Source: Halicephalobus mephisto (lineage: Eukaryota > Nematoda > Chromadorea > Rhabditida > Panagrolaimidae). Taken from it: a stretch of DNA of 64,000 nt. The DNA lies in NCBI GenBank assembly GCA_009193035.1, contig SWDT01000566.1, positions 1-64,000 of the forward strand, read 5' to 3'. The position numbers were made by a program, and so were the translations under genes. The number at the start of each line of letters is the position of its first letter. The first letter of the stretch is position 1. Positions 43,635 through 56,700 of this stretch are shown here, piece by piece. The notes beneath the pieces were generated by a model, which saw only the letters and a list, made by a program, of their open reading frames with translations, was not told where the DNA came from and did not search any database.

Positions 43635-45436
43635 ATGTTGACGGCCATGACGACAAGTTCGGTCAATTCCGAAAACCTAGCCGATGAATTGGATCAATTA
43701 CTGGCAGGATTGACGATCACTGGAGATCGTCAACAATTAATCAACAAAATTCAGGAATTTATAGAAACAAAAAATGCCAAAGAACCGAAGTTTGTCGTCG
43801 GAGACGGTTGGAATTTTCTGAATTTATTTAATAATTGGATATTTTTAGATTCTGATTCTGTTCGATCGATTCCTGATACCCCTTCCGTAGACGACACGGA
43901 CAGCCGGACACCGACGGAATTGGATTTGAGTTTTTTAGAGCAAGAAGACCACGAATTACTAGAGTTGATGAAATCTGGCAAAATTAAACATAGAGAATTG
44001 GAAAAAAAAGTTTCTCCAACTAGAGCGATCAGACTTCGAAGGAGATATCTAGAGCACGAGACCGAAGTAGATCTTGCAAATCTTCCACATGAAAACTACG
44101 ATTACCGATTGGTTTGATTTTTATTAAATTATTAATTTTGAATTATTATTTTAGGTAAATGGTGCTTGTTGCGAAAATTCATTTGGATATATGACGATAC
44201 CTGTTGGTTGTGCAGGACCTCTTTTGTTCAACGGTGAATTATTGTATCTGCCTCTGGCGACGACGGAAGGTGCCTTAGTTGCTAGTATCAATAGAGGATG
44301 CAAGGTTCTGACTGACAGTGGTGGAGTTCGGACGATGCTTCTGAAAGACGGAATGACTAGAGCTCCTGTGGTCGTTTTTGAAAATATGAATGAAGCTCTT
44401 CGGCTGTATTTCTGGATTCAAGAAGAAGAAAATTTCTCATTATTAAAGAAAAAATTCGATTCGACAAGTAACTACGGCTTGTTGACGAAAATTGAACCTG
44501 ATACTGAAGGAAATTACGTTTATTTACGGTTCCAGGCGACGACAGGGGACGCGATGGGTATGAATATGGTCTCTAATGGTGTCCAAGCTGCGATGGAAGT
44601 TATTAAGAAAGAATTTCCAACAGGGAAAGTTTTGTCATTGAGTGGAAATCAATGTGTTGATAAAAAAGCAGCAGCAATTAACTGGATTAAAGGAAGAGGA
44701 AAATCTGTCAAAGCATGGACGATTATTCCGGCAAATATTGTTGAAAAACAATTAAAAACAAAAGTTGATTCAATGGTTGAACTTTGTGAAGCTAAGAATC
44801 TTATTGGAAGTTGTACTGTAATGTCTGTTGGTGGATGGAATTGTCAAGCAGCGAATATTGTTGCTGCGTTGTTTTTGGCTACTGGACAAGATGCAGCCCA
44901 AGTTGTCAGTAGTTCGATGTGTTTAACGTCGATGAAAAAAACATCAACAGGAGATTTGATGGTTACTTGTGATATGAAATGTTTGGAAGTAGGTACTGTA
45001 GGTGGAGGAACGATTCTTGGTCCTCAACAAACTTGTCTAAAGGTTTGAATTTGATTAATTTTAAAAATTAATTTTGATTTTTTAGATGTTGAAATGTAAA
45101 CAATCAGAAATTAAACCAGGAGAAAACGCAAGAAGATTGGCACAAATTATTTGTGCTGCTGTTGTGGCTGGAGAAGTTTCACTTGCAGCAGCACTTTTGA
45201 CGGATGATCTGGTTAAATCTCATATGACAATGAATAGATCGAAAATGGATCTGCAATCAGAATCTAATTTGTTACGATATCCACAAGGAAAACAAAATAT
45301 TCCATCGTCGATTTCGACTCCGACAACTAGAGTTCAGAATAAGAATGCTGAATTGAGAGCGAATACGGACAATATAGGAAAAGTGGAAAAGTTAATCAAA
45401 AAAGCGAAACATTCTGATTGCTTTCATCTTGTGTGA
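43635..45436 (+). CDS. hmgr-1: HMG-CoA reductase, catalytic part without membrane domain
   Basis: Exons 43635-43806, 43849-44111, 44155-45042 and 45086-45436 give 557 residues (571 if the 42 nt first intron, which keeps the frame, is retained). Residues ~145-490 are the class I HMG-CoA reductase catalytic domain: [26 protein letters not shown] with Glu183, [22 protein letters not shown] with Lys315, GQDAAQ with Asp391, EVGTVGGGT and VKSHM with His487. The enzyme makes mevalonate from HMG-CoA with NADPH. In worms, which do not make sterols, this serves isoprenoids such as ubiquinone, dolichol and prenyl groups. The ~145 N-terminal residues are hydrophilic; the ER membrane domain of animal reductases is absent from this model. 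Several normally fixed sites differ (NCQAANIV for NAHAxNx[10 protein letters not shown] for xTMPSIEVG). The C-tail of ~65 residues is basic and unrecognised. An upstream membrane exon outside the region searched cannot be ruled out. Confidence 0.92.
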
Positions 45437-45959
45437 CGGGAACCAGAAGGCGCTCAATTTTAGGTTTTGGAAGTTTAAGCTTTAGTTTTGTCTTGTTTTA
45501 TCAATGTGAACGACCTCGAAGTGTTTTAGGGAATTTAATGGTTTTTGTCGGAAGTCATTTGAGAGCTTAGATTAGGTTTTTTTGGAATATTTTTTATCTA
45601 AATTTTGGGTCATTCCGATTTTCTGGATGAGGCCTTTAATCGAATCATATCTATTGAATTGTGCATCTTTTGGAGGTGATTGTCAGATGCAAATTTTAAT
45701 AAAATTGCCAGAAAATGATAAAAGTGATTATAAAAGAGGATTGGTAGGTGATTGTGGTTTCTGGAAACTTGAAAAATGAAATGTTTTTCAAAAAAGTTTA
45801 TGATTTTTATGAAATAAAAGTGATTAAAGAATTATAAAATTACGAAATAAGTATGAAGTGAAATTAAAAATATTTTATAGATGTTGTGGAATTACTTGTA
45901 ATTGGACTTAATCAACGTGTAAAAATCCTGGAGGATAGTCTTCATATATGGGATTCTAA
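45437..45959 (+). other. 3' untranslated region and spacer
   Basis: Follows the reductase stop. Sequence of normal complexity to about 45780, with AATAAAAG at 45823 as a likely poly(A) signal. The short frame at 45582 is not supported as a gene. Confidence 0.4.
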
Positions 45960-46495
45960 CAGAACATAATTGATGGTAGAATTATAATTTAAAGGTTGAT
46001 CGTAATTGAGTGTAATCAACGTACTTTTTTAATCGCAAGAAAAAACTGCTTGAGTATTGATTATATTCAATTAGGACTAATCTTCTTTGGATTGGAGTCT
46101 CGTCATTGATTATGCTGAATTTGGATTAAGTTTTCATAGATTGAAATTCTATCATCGATTACGGTCAAGTAAAATTAATTTTTTTGGATTGCAGTTTCGT
46201 CATTGATTATGCTGAATTAAGATTAAGTTTTCATAAATTGAAATCATATCGTCGATTACTGTCAAGTAAAATTAACTTTTTTCGGATTGAAATATTGTCA
46301 TTGATTATGCTGAATTTGGATTAAGTTTTCATAGATTAAAATCCTATCATCGATTACGATTAATTTGGATTTGAGTCTCGTCATTGATTATGCTGAATTA
46401 AGATCAAATTTTCATAGATTGAAATTCTATCATCGATTACGGTCAAGAAAAATTAATTTTTTTGGATTGAAATATCGTCATCAAAATGGAGTCAA
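45960..46495 (+). repeat. Tandem array, ~80-100 bp unit
   Basis: Five diverged copies with TCATTGATTATGCTGAATT, GATTAAGTTTTCATAGATTG, AAATTCTATCATCGATTACG and GTCAAGTAAAATTAA. Confidence 0.85.
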
Positions 46496-46672
46496 GTCCT
46501 CCTAATGATAAACCTGGCTTTTCTGATGACTAAATTAATCCTTCTGATGAGAATCAATTTCGAAAATGTGATTTTTAAAGTTATTCTGATGTTTTATTTT
46601 ATCAAAATTTAATATGTAATTTTACTCAGTTTATAATGTTCGTAAAATCGGTATTTGTTTCAGAAACGTCAC

Positions 46673-46765
46673 TGTTGGATCGTGGATAGGGGCTCCTGGT
46701 CCACGTGGAGATGAGAAATAAGTAAAAAATTTGTTTATTGAGTCCAGAGACACGAGACACAAAAA
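46673..46765 (+). repeat. Dispersed element family A, copy 3 (left part)
   Basis: TGTTGGATCGTGGATAGGGG, then TCCTGGTCCACGTGGAGAT and TTTATTGAGTCC...ACACGAG, match copy 1 at 49-130. No right end was found, so it is truncated. Confidence 0.45.
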
Positions 46766-46829
46766 ACCAATGATTATTATGCAATTTATTTACCGTAAAA
46801 ACTCTAATATACGGACAGTCCGTCCATTT

Positions 46830-47445
46830 TTCGTTCCGAGTTCCTATTGTAAATTATTTTTAATACTGCAATGATTTTCAGGGATTTTCATAATGAAAGT
46901 TTATTTATACTTCTACAGTAATTTTATTTTTCGTTCCGAGTTCATACTATTAACTTAACGATTCTGTTACTGTAATGATCTTTATGAATTTTCATGATGA
47001 AAGTTTATTTATACTTCTACAGTAACCTTATTTTTTATTTCGAGTTCATACTATTAACTTAAAAATTCTGCTACTGTAATGATCTTTATGAATTTTCGTG
47101 GTGAGAGTTCATTTATGCTTCTACAGTAACCTTATTTTTTATTCCGAGTTCCTATTATTAATTTAACGATTTTGTTACTGTAATGATCTTTATGAATTTT
47201 CATGATGAAAGTTTATTTATACTTCTACAGTAACCTTATTTTTTATTTCGAGTTCATACTATTAACTTAAAAATTCTGCTACTGCAATGATCTTTATGAA
47301 TTTTCGTGGTGAGAGTTCATTTATACTTCTACAGTAATCTTATTTTTCGTTCCGAGTTCCTATTATTAATTTAACGATTTTGTTACTGTAATGATCTTCA
47401 GAAATTTTCGTGGTGAGAGTCGACTTCACTTTGCACAATTACCGT
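46830..47445 (+). repeat. Tandem array, ~102 bp unit
   Basis: Six copies of TTTTTCGTTCCGAGTTC(C/A)TA, CTGTTACTGTAATGATCTTT, ATGAATTTTCATGATGAAAG and TTATACTTCTACAGTAA. Confidence 0.9.
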
Positions 47446-47748
47446 AATCGATGTAACTCAAATTTCTGTTTTAACAATTTATCACAAAATAATGACTGGC
47501 CAAGGCAGAAACAACTCGTTCATAAATACTGGCAAAATCGAGATTTGGTAAATCCTTCCAACAGGAATGTTTAGTAAAATTAAAAGCGAGACTCGTTTCT
47601 AGAGAATCAGTCAAAAGAGGTCAATGCTGTACACATGGCAAGAACAGCAACTGGTAGTTTTTCGAATATTAGGGTTAAAGCGACGATACAGGGGGGAATG
47701 AACTCTGAGTGCACTGTGAGTCTTGAGAAATAGAGATCCTATGAGGAT

Positions 47749-50700
47749 TCAGTGGTGGGAGTACTGGGACTGGGGCTCATACACGGCCATTATCATTTCT
47801 CCGACGAGTTGGGGTAGTTCCAGACCCGATTTCAGCTGGTGGTAGAGCGACTGTTGGGCCTTCACTGCCAGAGCTCTGAAATCCATTTATTTAGTAAAAT
47901 AAAATTATAATAATTTTTTCAATTTTGAAGTACTGTAGAAAACTTCCAAATTTTCGAAAATTCTAAACTTTTGAAATACTGTAGAAAATTCTAAACTTTT
48001 AAACATTTTATAAAATTTCATAAAACTTCTCAGGATACGGTAGAAATTGAAGTTTTAAAATCTTTTAGAATACTGTAGAAAATTCTAAACTTTTGGAGAT
48101 TTTATAAAATTTTATAAAATGTCCTAGAATACGGTAGAAATTGAAGTTTTAAAATCTTTTAGAATACTGTAGAAAATTTGGAAATTTTTGGAAAGTTTTA
48201 AAATTTTGTAAAATGTTTTAGAATACGGTAAAAACTGAAATTTTTGAAATCAGAATACTGTAGAAAATTTAGAAATTTTTAGAATTTCATAAAACTTCTC
48301 AGGATACGGTAGAGACTTATGAAATTTTCGAAATCAGAGTACTGTAGAAAATTTGTGAATTTTTTAAAAAATTTATAAATGTTCTTAAAATTTTTTAGAA
48401 TCTTCGGAAATTTTAAATTTTAAAGTTTTTGGAAATTAGAAAATTCTAGAATCTTCCAGAATCCATTTAACACTTCTGGAATTTTCTGAATTTAATAGAT
48501 TTTTATGTTTTAAAATTTCAATGATTTTCGTTTTTTGGATTTTCCCGCAACGATAAATCCGGATCCAGAACCCCCGCTGATCCACTTGGACCCTTAATCC
48601 CGAACTTGATCGTATTCAAATTTCTCGAGTTTCTTCGAATCGTAAATCTTGTCCGATTTGGATTTAATTGTTGCTTCCACCTTGAGACAATATTCTTCGC
48701 GAAAATCCGCAGGAAGCTCCCGATTAAGAACGGATTTGACCGGATTAGTCTTCCGATGTTTTCCATAACAAAAGATCCGAGATATTTGTTCAAATAAAAC
48801 TTACTTTATCTGGTGAAGAGAATCCAACAACGGCATCGATGATATGTTTGTTCTTCTGTATTCTGCCCAAGAATAAAGTACTGTAGTTTTCATGTGAGAA
48901 ATCGTCGTTGAATGACTCGAATATGAATCATCAAATAAAGTCAAAAAACAAAAAGCAGTGTAATCAAATCTGTCAAATCCTTGTTGTTGAAGTTGAAGAC
49001 ATATCTGCTGCCAATCCCCGATCAGATTTTCGCACCCAATCGTCGCGAGTTGGCCAATCGAGAACATCTGACCGTTGTTCAATTTCACACTGTCTTCGAT
49101 TTCGTGATTCAAAAAGGCAAAAGTGAATTCGATTATATGCAAAGCGGCCCAGGAGTTGTTTATCTGGATTATCTGCTCATCTCTCTAAAAATATAAAAAT
49201 AATTAAATTTTACAACTTTTTAGAAACTTTTAAAATTTCGAGATTAAAGTAATTTTAAAAATTTCTGGCAGATTTCAGAAGATTTTAGAAAATTATAAAA
49301 AATTTTAGAAAATTATAAAAGATTTTAGAAAATTATAAAAGATTTTAGAAAATTTCAGAAAATTATAAAAAATTATAAAAGATTTTAGAAAATTATAAAA
49401 GATTTTAGAAAATTATAAAAGATTTTAGAAAATTTCAGAAAATTATAAAAAATTATAAAAGATTTTAGAAAATTATAAAAAATTTTAAAAAATTATAAAA
49501 GATTTTAGAAAATTATAAAAGGTTTTAGAAAATTTTAAAAAATTTCAGAAAATTATAAGATTTTAGAAAATTATAAAAAATTTTAGAAAATCTTCAAAAT
49601 TTTTATTAATTTTCAAATATTTCAGAATTTTCACAATGATTTGGAAGATTTTAGAAATTTTTATAAAATTTTTTAGTTTTAGAATTTACAACTAGATTTG
49701 GAAAAATTTTAAAAATTAAATTTTTATTGTTTTCTAAAAACTCACACTTAATCTTCGAAATTCCGTGTCATTTTGAGCCCATCTGATGTGAGAATTCAGC
49801 ATTTGTTCGGCAGCTTTTGTGCAAAATTCCAGGGGATCAGATATATCCTTCGAGGTGTTTTTGAGGACGTTAGCCGCATGTTGCTGAGACAACAGAGATC
49901 GACTAAAATGATCCAGAGATCCGTTAGAAGTGTAAAAAACATTATCGATAGTTTCCTCGGTCGGAACAGGACACAGAGGCAAAGGGGATCCACTTGAGAG
50001 ATTCTGAATCGGCATCATGTTTGCATAATTCAGAGTCCCATTCATAGCACTGAATCCATTACAGTATCCCCTAGTTAAGTAATTCGAATCTATTCCAGAA
50101 ACCGGAGGAGCTGTAGCAGCCACATAAGAATCAAAAGGTTCAGGTTTTATGGTAGAATTCTGGTATACTGTAGCTGCATTAAAATGGACTCTAGAAGCGT
50201 CAAAAAGCGGATTCTCAGCAGAACTAGCAGCGTGATTCAATAACGCCGCCGTGACGCTGTTTGGAGTGTAGTCATTGTGGTTGCCTTCCGAAACTGCAAA
50301 CAATACTGTAATTTTTAGAAAAAAGGAATAAAAGATAAAGAAGATAAAAAAGTGAAAAATAGAAAGGTCGAAACAAAGTAACAAAATAATAAAATAATAG
50401 AAGAATACAGTAATACAGTAATAGGAAATAAGAAATAAGGAAATCGGGACAGTGGATACAGTAATGGGGAAGAGTGACGGGGAAGTAGAAAATCAAAAAT
50501 TGGGGTAGAGTAATAAGGTGATAGAAGAATTAGGAAATCGAAATAGAGTAATAGAGTAATGGAAAAGTAAAATATAAATAAATCGAAATAGAGTAATAAG
50601 ACGATAAGGAAGTTAAAAAATGAGAAAATTAAAACAGTGTAATAAAATATTAGAAAAGTAGAAGATAAAGAAATTAAAATAACGTAACTGTGAAATAACG

Positions 50701-53700
50701 TAAATGTGAAATTGTGAAATTGTAAAATAATGTAATAGTAAAATAGTGAAATAACGTAATTGTGAAATTGTGAAATAATGTAATTGTGAAATAGTGAAAT
50801 AAGTTAATAGAGGAATTAGGAAATGAGGAAATCGAAATAGGAGACAAATAAGAGATAAAGGATAAGCTTTACTAGAACTGGACAAGGGGGAAAGAAGGAG
50901 AACTTACAGTTGGAGGAGTTCGTACTACTGGAGAGAGTTGGGCTCTGGAGTAAGACGTCATAACTGGCAGCCGCCTTCAGCCTCGAGTCGTAAAATGCAA
51001 TCTCTGACCTGAAGTAAAATTATTTCTAAGTTATAAAACTCGAGGATGTTTACAAAAAAAATTTGAAAAATATCTTGAAATTTTCCAATTGAGATCAAAA
51101 ACTGAAATTCCATATCTATGTGATTTTCAAAATTTAAAAAAAGCAAAAAATTTACAATTTTTAAAGTTACCGTAATCCATAAATTTTTTAATTATTTTTT
51201 TTAAATTTTGAAATTACAGTAATCCATAAATTTTTTAATTATTTTTTTTTGAATTTCGAAATTACAGTAATCCATAAATTTTTTAATTATTTTTTTTTTA
51301 AATTTTGAAATTACAGTAATCCATAAATTTTTTAGTTATTTTTTTTTAAATTTTAAAATTACAGTAATCCATAAATTTTTTTATTATTTTTTTTTTAAAT
51401 TTTGAAATTACCGTAATCCATGGGTTTTTTAAAATTAATTTTTGTTATTTTTTTTTGTTTTTTTTTTATTTCCAAACCCCTCTGCGGTAAACTTGGAACT
51501 GAAACAAAGGCTCGAATTTGTTCGTCTATCTGATCTGGATGCAAATTACCTTTCGCGATCCCGAAATCCACAAAACCCAAAAAACCTCTTTCATGCGAGC
51601 CGATACTTGAATTTTGTATTCTTTTAGGGATTTCAGGGAATGCGCGAACCGTAATTAAGAGGATCGAAACCGACAACACTCGAGATTCTCCAAAAGTTCA
51701 AGTGCGCCAAATTACACGTTTCAAGAACAATGGAAAAGTGATCAGCGGCAGCTTTGAACTCGAGTGCCATTATTTCCTCCATACTGTAGAATTACATTAT
51801 TGAAAAACTTAAAAATCAATTTTCAAAAAACATCTCAACACGAAATTTCATATTTAAATAATTCCAAAAATCACTGAATTATGGAAAATTCAAATTTAAA
51901 AAAAATTAAACTTTGGCAAAATGTGAATAAATGCCAATTTTGATTTTTGGCAAAATGTGAACGAATGCCAATTTCGATTTTTGGCGAAATGTGAATAAAT
52001 GCCAATTTTTAATTCTTGGCAAAATGTGAACGAATGCCAATTTTGATTTTTGGCCAAATGTGACTAATAAAAAATTTAATTTTTTTGGCGAAATGTGAAT
52101 AAATGCCAAATTTTAATTTTTGGCGAAATGTGAATGAATGCTAATTATTATTTTCAACACTATTAAAAATGAAATATTTTAATGATTTAAATGAGAATTT
52201 TTGGAAAATTTCGGTATTTTTATTAGATTTTGGAGAATTTGAATGACTTACTGTTGCTGAATTCCCTGATCACCGTAATACTGATTTGTTGAGCAAGGGA
52301 CGTGAGTGATAATCGCCCGGGGTTGTCCGTTGGCGGATGTGGTGACCCTACTGGACATCTCCCTCATCCTTCTGGCCCGGTCCTGTTTGTAATAAGTCCC
52401 GAATTTGTTTCTTCCGCCTCTGATTCTGTCTTCTCGAACAGCTGAAATAATTTTCACAATTAAAATTTTGTTTACTGTGATTTTTAAAGCATTTTTTTTG
52501 CAAAAGATTTTTTTCTAAAAGTTCATCCCGCGTGCAGCAGGATCCGGATATGGATGAAGTAACACAACGTGTTCTTCCTTATCGACGGCGGGAATCGAAC
52601 TCGCGTCTCAGGATTGACAGTCGCGCGTGGTGACCACTAAGCTACCAAAAAAACCGGTTGCTTGCAAAATTAATCTTCTTAATTAATTACTATTCAGATA
52701 CTTTTTTAACAAAGGAAAACTAATTTCTGACAGAAGATCGAAATCCAGTTTCAGAATCAACAGTCACGTGTACTGACCACTAAGCTACAAAAAAGACGTT
52801 CTTTGATAATTAATGTTTTTATTTAGTATTTTTTAACAAAGAAAAACAGCTTCAAGACCAGGTGTCGAACTCGGGTCTCAGGATTGCCAGTCACGTGTAC
52901 TGACCACTAAGCTACAATCGAAATTACTTCTTCCCAAAATTAATGTTTTTAATTTAGTTCTCATTTTGCATTTTTCCGACAAAGGAAAACGGATCTTTGA
53001 CCGGACAAAGCCGCAATCGGATTACAGATAGATCTGCATTGTTTCGGTTCAAAAATTATTTTACAGTATCGTGAGAATTCCCACAGGACGAGCAATCATC
53101 CAAGGCCGTTGTAAATTGACTTTTTCTATTTTAATGGCACTCGGAAGTCGACAGTCAATCCTTCCATGGCAATTTGCCGACTGGTCCAGTTGACCTTCCG
53201 GAACTAATTGCGATTTTTTTTGACATGTTCCAAACTTGGCCGCTTCCTAATTACAGATCCCGAGTGAATCTCAACAATGAAAACTTTTTTGTTCCGATCC
53301 CAATAAGCAAAGCAACCTGTTTCCAAGCGATTACTGTATTGTGATTTTCTGAATATTTACGGGAAACTTTAAAGTGCAAATTATAAATCCTCAAAGATAA
53401 ACAGAAATTTTGCATCTTGTAAGGCTCGAATCCTGGGACTTCTAGATCTAAGAAAATGTAGTTCCGAAATATAAATTTCAAAATTTTATAAAATTACAAA
53501 ATAATTCAAAAAAATCAAAATCACCACTCAGGTTACTGTAGTTTTTAAAAAAGTTTTAAATTTAGTTTTGAGACAATTTTTTCAAAAATCTTCATTTTAG
53601 ATTTTTTAAAATATCTTTATCAATTTCAAAATTTTATAAAACTACAAAATAATTCAAAAAAATCAAAATCATCAATCAGGTTACTGTAGTTTTTAAAAAA

Positions 53701-56700
53701 GTTTTAAATTTCGCTTTGAGACAATTTTTTCAATAATCCCTTATTTTTTATTTTTATAATTGTGTGGCTATTTTTGATTTTGATCAAAAAGTAATAAATT
53801 GGATCCAAAGTAGTTAACACTATCTCAAAGAAAATCTCGAGTTGCGCAAGCTCGTCAATCCTTTCTCGGCAAAACGGACTAAACAGTTTACTGTCCTTTG
53901 GATCGGTCAATCACCGGAATTTTCGGACAAAATTGGTCTTTTGATTGCCGATTTTGATTTTCGGAGGATATGTGGTTTGTGATTTTTTCTAGATTTCTGT
54001 CGGCAAAGGCAATTTTCCCGATGACTTACGTCACAAAAAATAAACTTTCAATAAAAAAAAATAATTGCAAAAAAAATTTTTAAATTTTTGTTAATTTTGA
54101 TTTTTCGCTGAAAAATAAACGAATTCGCGATGGATTTTAGGAATTTTGGTAGTGAAAATTAGGTTAGTTTTTGTAGTGGATCGATTTTAGGATTAAATTC
54201 CACTTGCGCTGGAGAACAAGCGAATTCGCTCAAATCTTCGACGATTCAGTAGCGAAAGTTAATTTTACTATTTTTCGTCATTGATATCAGCGTCATTTTC
54301 CATTTACGCTGGAAAATAAGCGAATTTGCTGAAATCTTTAAGATTTTCGCCAAATTTTTCCATTATATCAGATATAATTTTTCATCTTTGTCAAAAATAA
54401 GCGAATTCACTAAAATCTTCGAAATTTTACTTCTGAATCTTGATTTCTTCATTATATCAGATATAATTTTCCATCTTAGTCCAAAAATAAGCGAATTCAC
54501 TAAGATCTTTGAAATTTTACTTCTGAATTTTATTTTTTGCTTTCTTTTATTAAATTAAATATAATTTTTCATCTTAGTCCAAAAATAAGCGAATTCACTA
54601 AGATCTTCGAAATTTTACTTCTGAATCTTGATTTCGACTTTCTTCTGTATTATGTTAAGCGTTATTTTGCATTTTCGCTAATGACTAAGCGACCTTGATC
54701 ATGATCTTCAGAACTTTCGCTGTGAGAATTAATTTCTCAATTTTGATTGCGTTCTGATTCATTTCCCCTTGGGATTTGGCATTCCAATTTTCTTCGAAAA
54801 TTGATGAATTTCCTGATTCCCACCTGTCATGTTTTCTGGATCCAAAAAAAAACAAAAAAAAATGTTTTTTGAAAAATGAAAAACAGCACTTTGAACAAAA
54901 AGAACCATCAGGGTGAACATTACCCAAGACAAGGTCCCAAAATTGAAGACAATCCAGTTTCTTTAACGACCGGCCTCTGAAGAAGAAACATTCAAAAAAT
55001 CGAAAATCGCGCTCCAGGGTAGCCAGTTTTCTCCTTCCCGCCAGGAAGACAAAAAAGGAAAAAACGATTACGTGAGCACCAGACACGCATCTTTTTTTTG
55101 TTCTCCATTGCACTTTCACTCTGAAAAAATCAACAAAAAGTGACAGCTTCCCGAAATTGAATCCTAGGCCCCGAAGTGGCGACTCAGAAATTACAGTAAC
55201 CAGAAATCGTGTTATTATGGAAAATTAAAAATTCAAAAGTTTCTCAGCAGGAATTTTTGATTTCAGAAAGTTGGAATGGATTCTGGAATATTTTAATTTA
55301 GAGAAATTAAAAATAAAACTTTGGTAAAAAATAAATAAATGGAAAATTTTGAACTTTTAGCGGAAAGTGAACAAATGCCAATTTTGAATTTCTTGGCCAA
55401 ACGTAAACGAATGCCAAATCGAGATTTTTGGCGAAATGTGAATTAATGCCAATTTAAAATTTTGGTGAAATATGAACAAATACCAATTTCAACTTTCTTG
55501 GCGAAATGTGGATAAATGCCAATTTAAAATTTTGGCGAAATATGAACGAATGCCAACTTCAACTTTCTTGGCGAAATGTGAATTAATGCTAATTTTTAAA
55601 TTTTGGCAAAATGTACACCAATGCAAGTTTCAACTTTTTGGCGAAATGTAAACCAATGCCAATTTGTGATTTTTATATAAGAACTTTTAAAAAGTATTTT
55701 TCAAACTGTCTCAAAATGAATTTCTAAATTTTTTTAAAAATATCTAAAACTCTCGTGTCATAAAATTTTTGAATGTTTTGAAAAGAAAATTGCTACTTGG
55801 AAATTTCACATCGTCGCGATTTTTCTGATTTACAATTTTTGGCACGGCAAAGGTCCGTCTATAATTGATGGTCTCCGACTAGATGGACAGATAACGGTTA
55901 CGGAATCATGATTGAAGACCCCAAAGCTTGGAAACGAGACAGTAAACAATCAGAAACTTTTTCAAATTTAAAAATTCCCGCCGTCAATTTTCGTAAACAA
56001 ATTTAAAAAAAATAAAAAAAATTATAAAAATAAAAATTTCGAAAATTAGGAAATTTAAAAAAAATAAAAATTTTGAAAAATAAAAATTTTTAAAAAAATA
56101 GAAAAATTTTTAAAATTAAGATATTTAAAAAAGTAGAAATTTTAGAATTTAAAAATTTTTTTAAAAAATAGGAAAATTTTGAAAATTAGGAAATTTTAAA
56201 AAAGTCAAAATTTCTTAAAAAATAGAAAAATTTTGAAAATTAAGATATTTAAAAAAGTAGAAATTTTAGAATTTAAAAAATTTTTTAAAAAAGTAGAAAT
56301 TTTGAAAATTAGGAAATTTTAAAAAAGTTAAAATTTCTTAAAAAATAGAAAAATTTTGAAAATTAAGATATTTAAAAAAATTAAATCTAACCTTCGATTT
56401 TCATTCCTTGCATGAGGCATTTTTGAAATCTGCAATGAGGACATCTTTTTCTGTTGGATTTGTCGACGACACAATGCTGATCTGCAGTACACTGATATTG
56501 TTTTTTGTTTTGAACTGTCCTTTTGAAAAATCCCTGAAAATTACAAAATTATAAAAATTCGAAATTTTATTTTTTTCAAATTATTTCAAAAAAATTTTGG
56601 AACTTGTTAGAAACTACAGTAATCTGAATAATAATTTTGATTTTTGAAAATTTCGAAATTAATAAAGATGTTTAAAAATTTTTAATTTTTAAAATTGGTC

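Noticed and set aside
46830..47445. CRISPR-like array
   Set aside because: Units are contiguous ~102 bp tandem copies without distinct spacers, in a eukaryotic genome; the same applies to the other arrays.
52580..52645. Functional tRNA-Asp gene
   Set aside because: A and B boxes are good, but the acceptor stem does not pair and the anticodon stem has a mismatch.
54685..55119. 144-codon minus-strand frame in a receptor intron
   Set aside because: Low-complexity Phe/Cys/Arg/Lys content, no domain, and not compatible with the exon chain.
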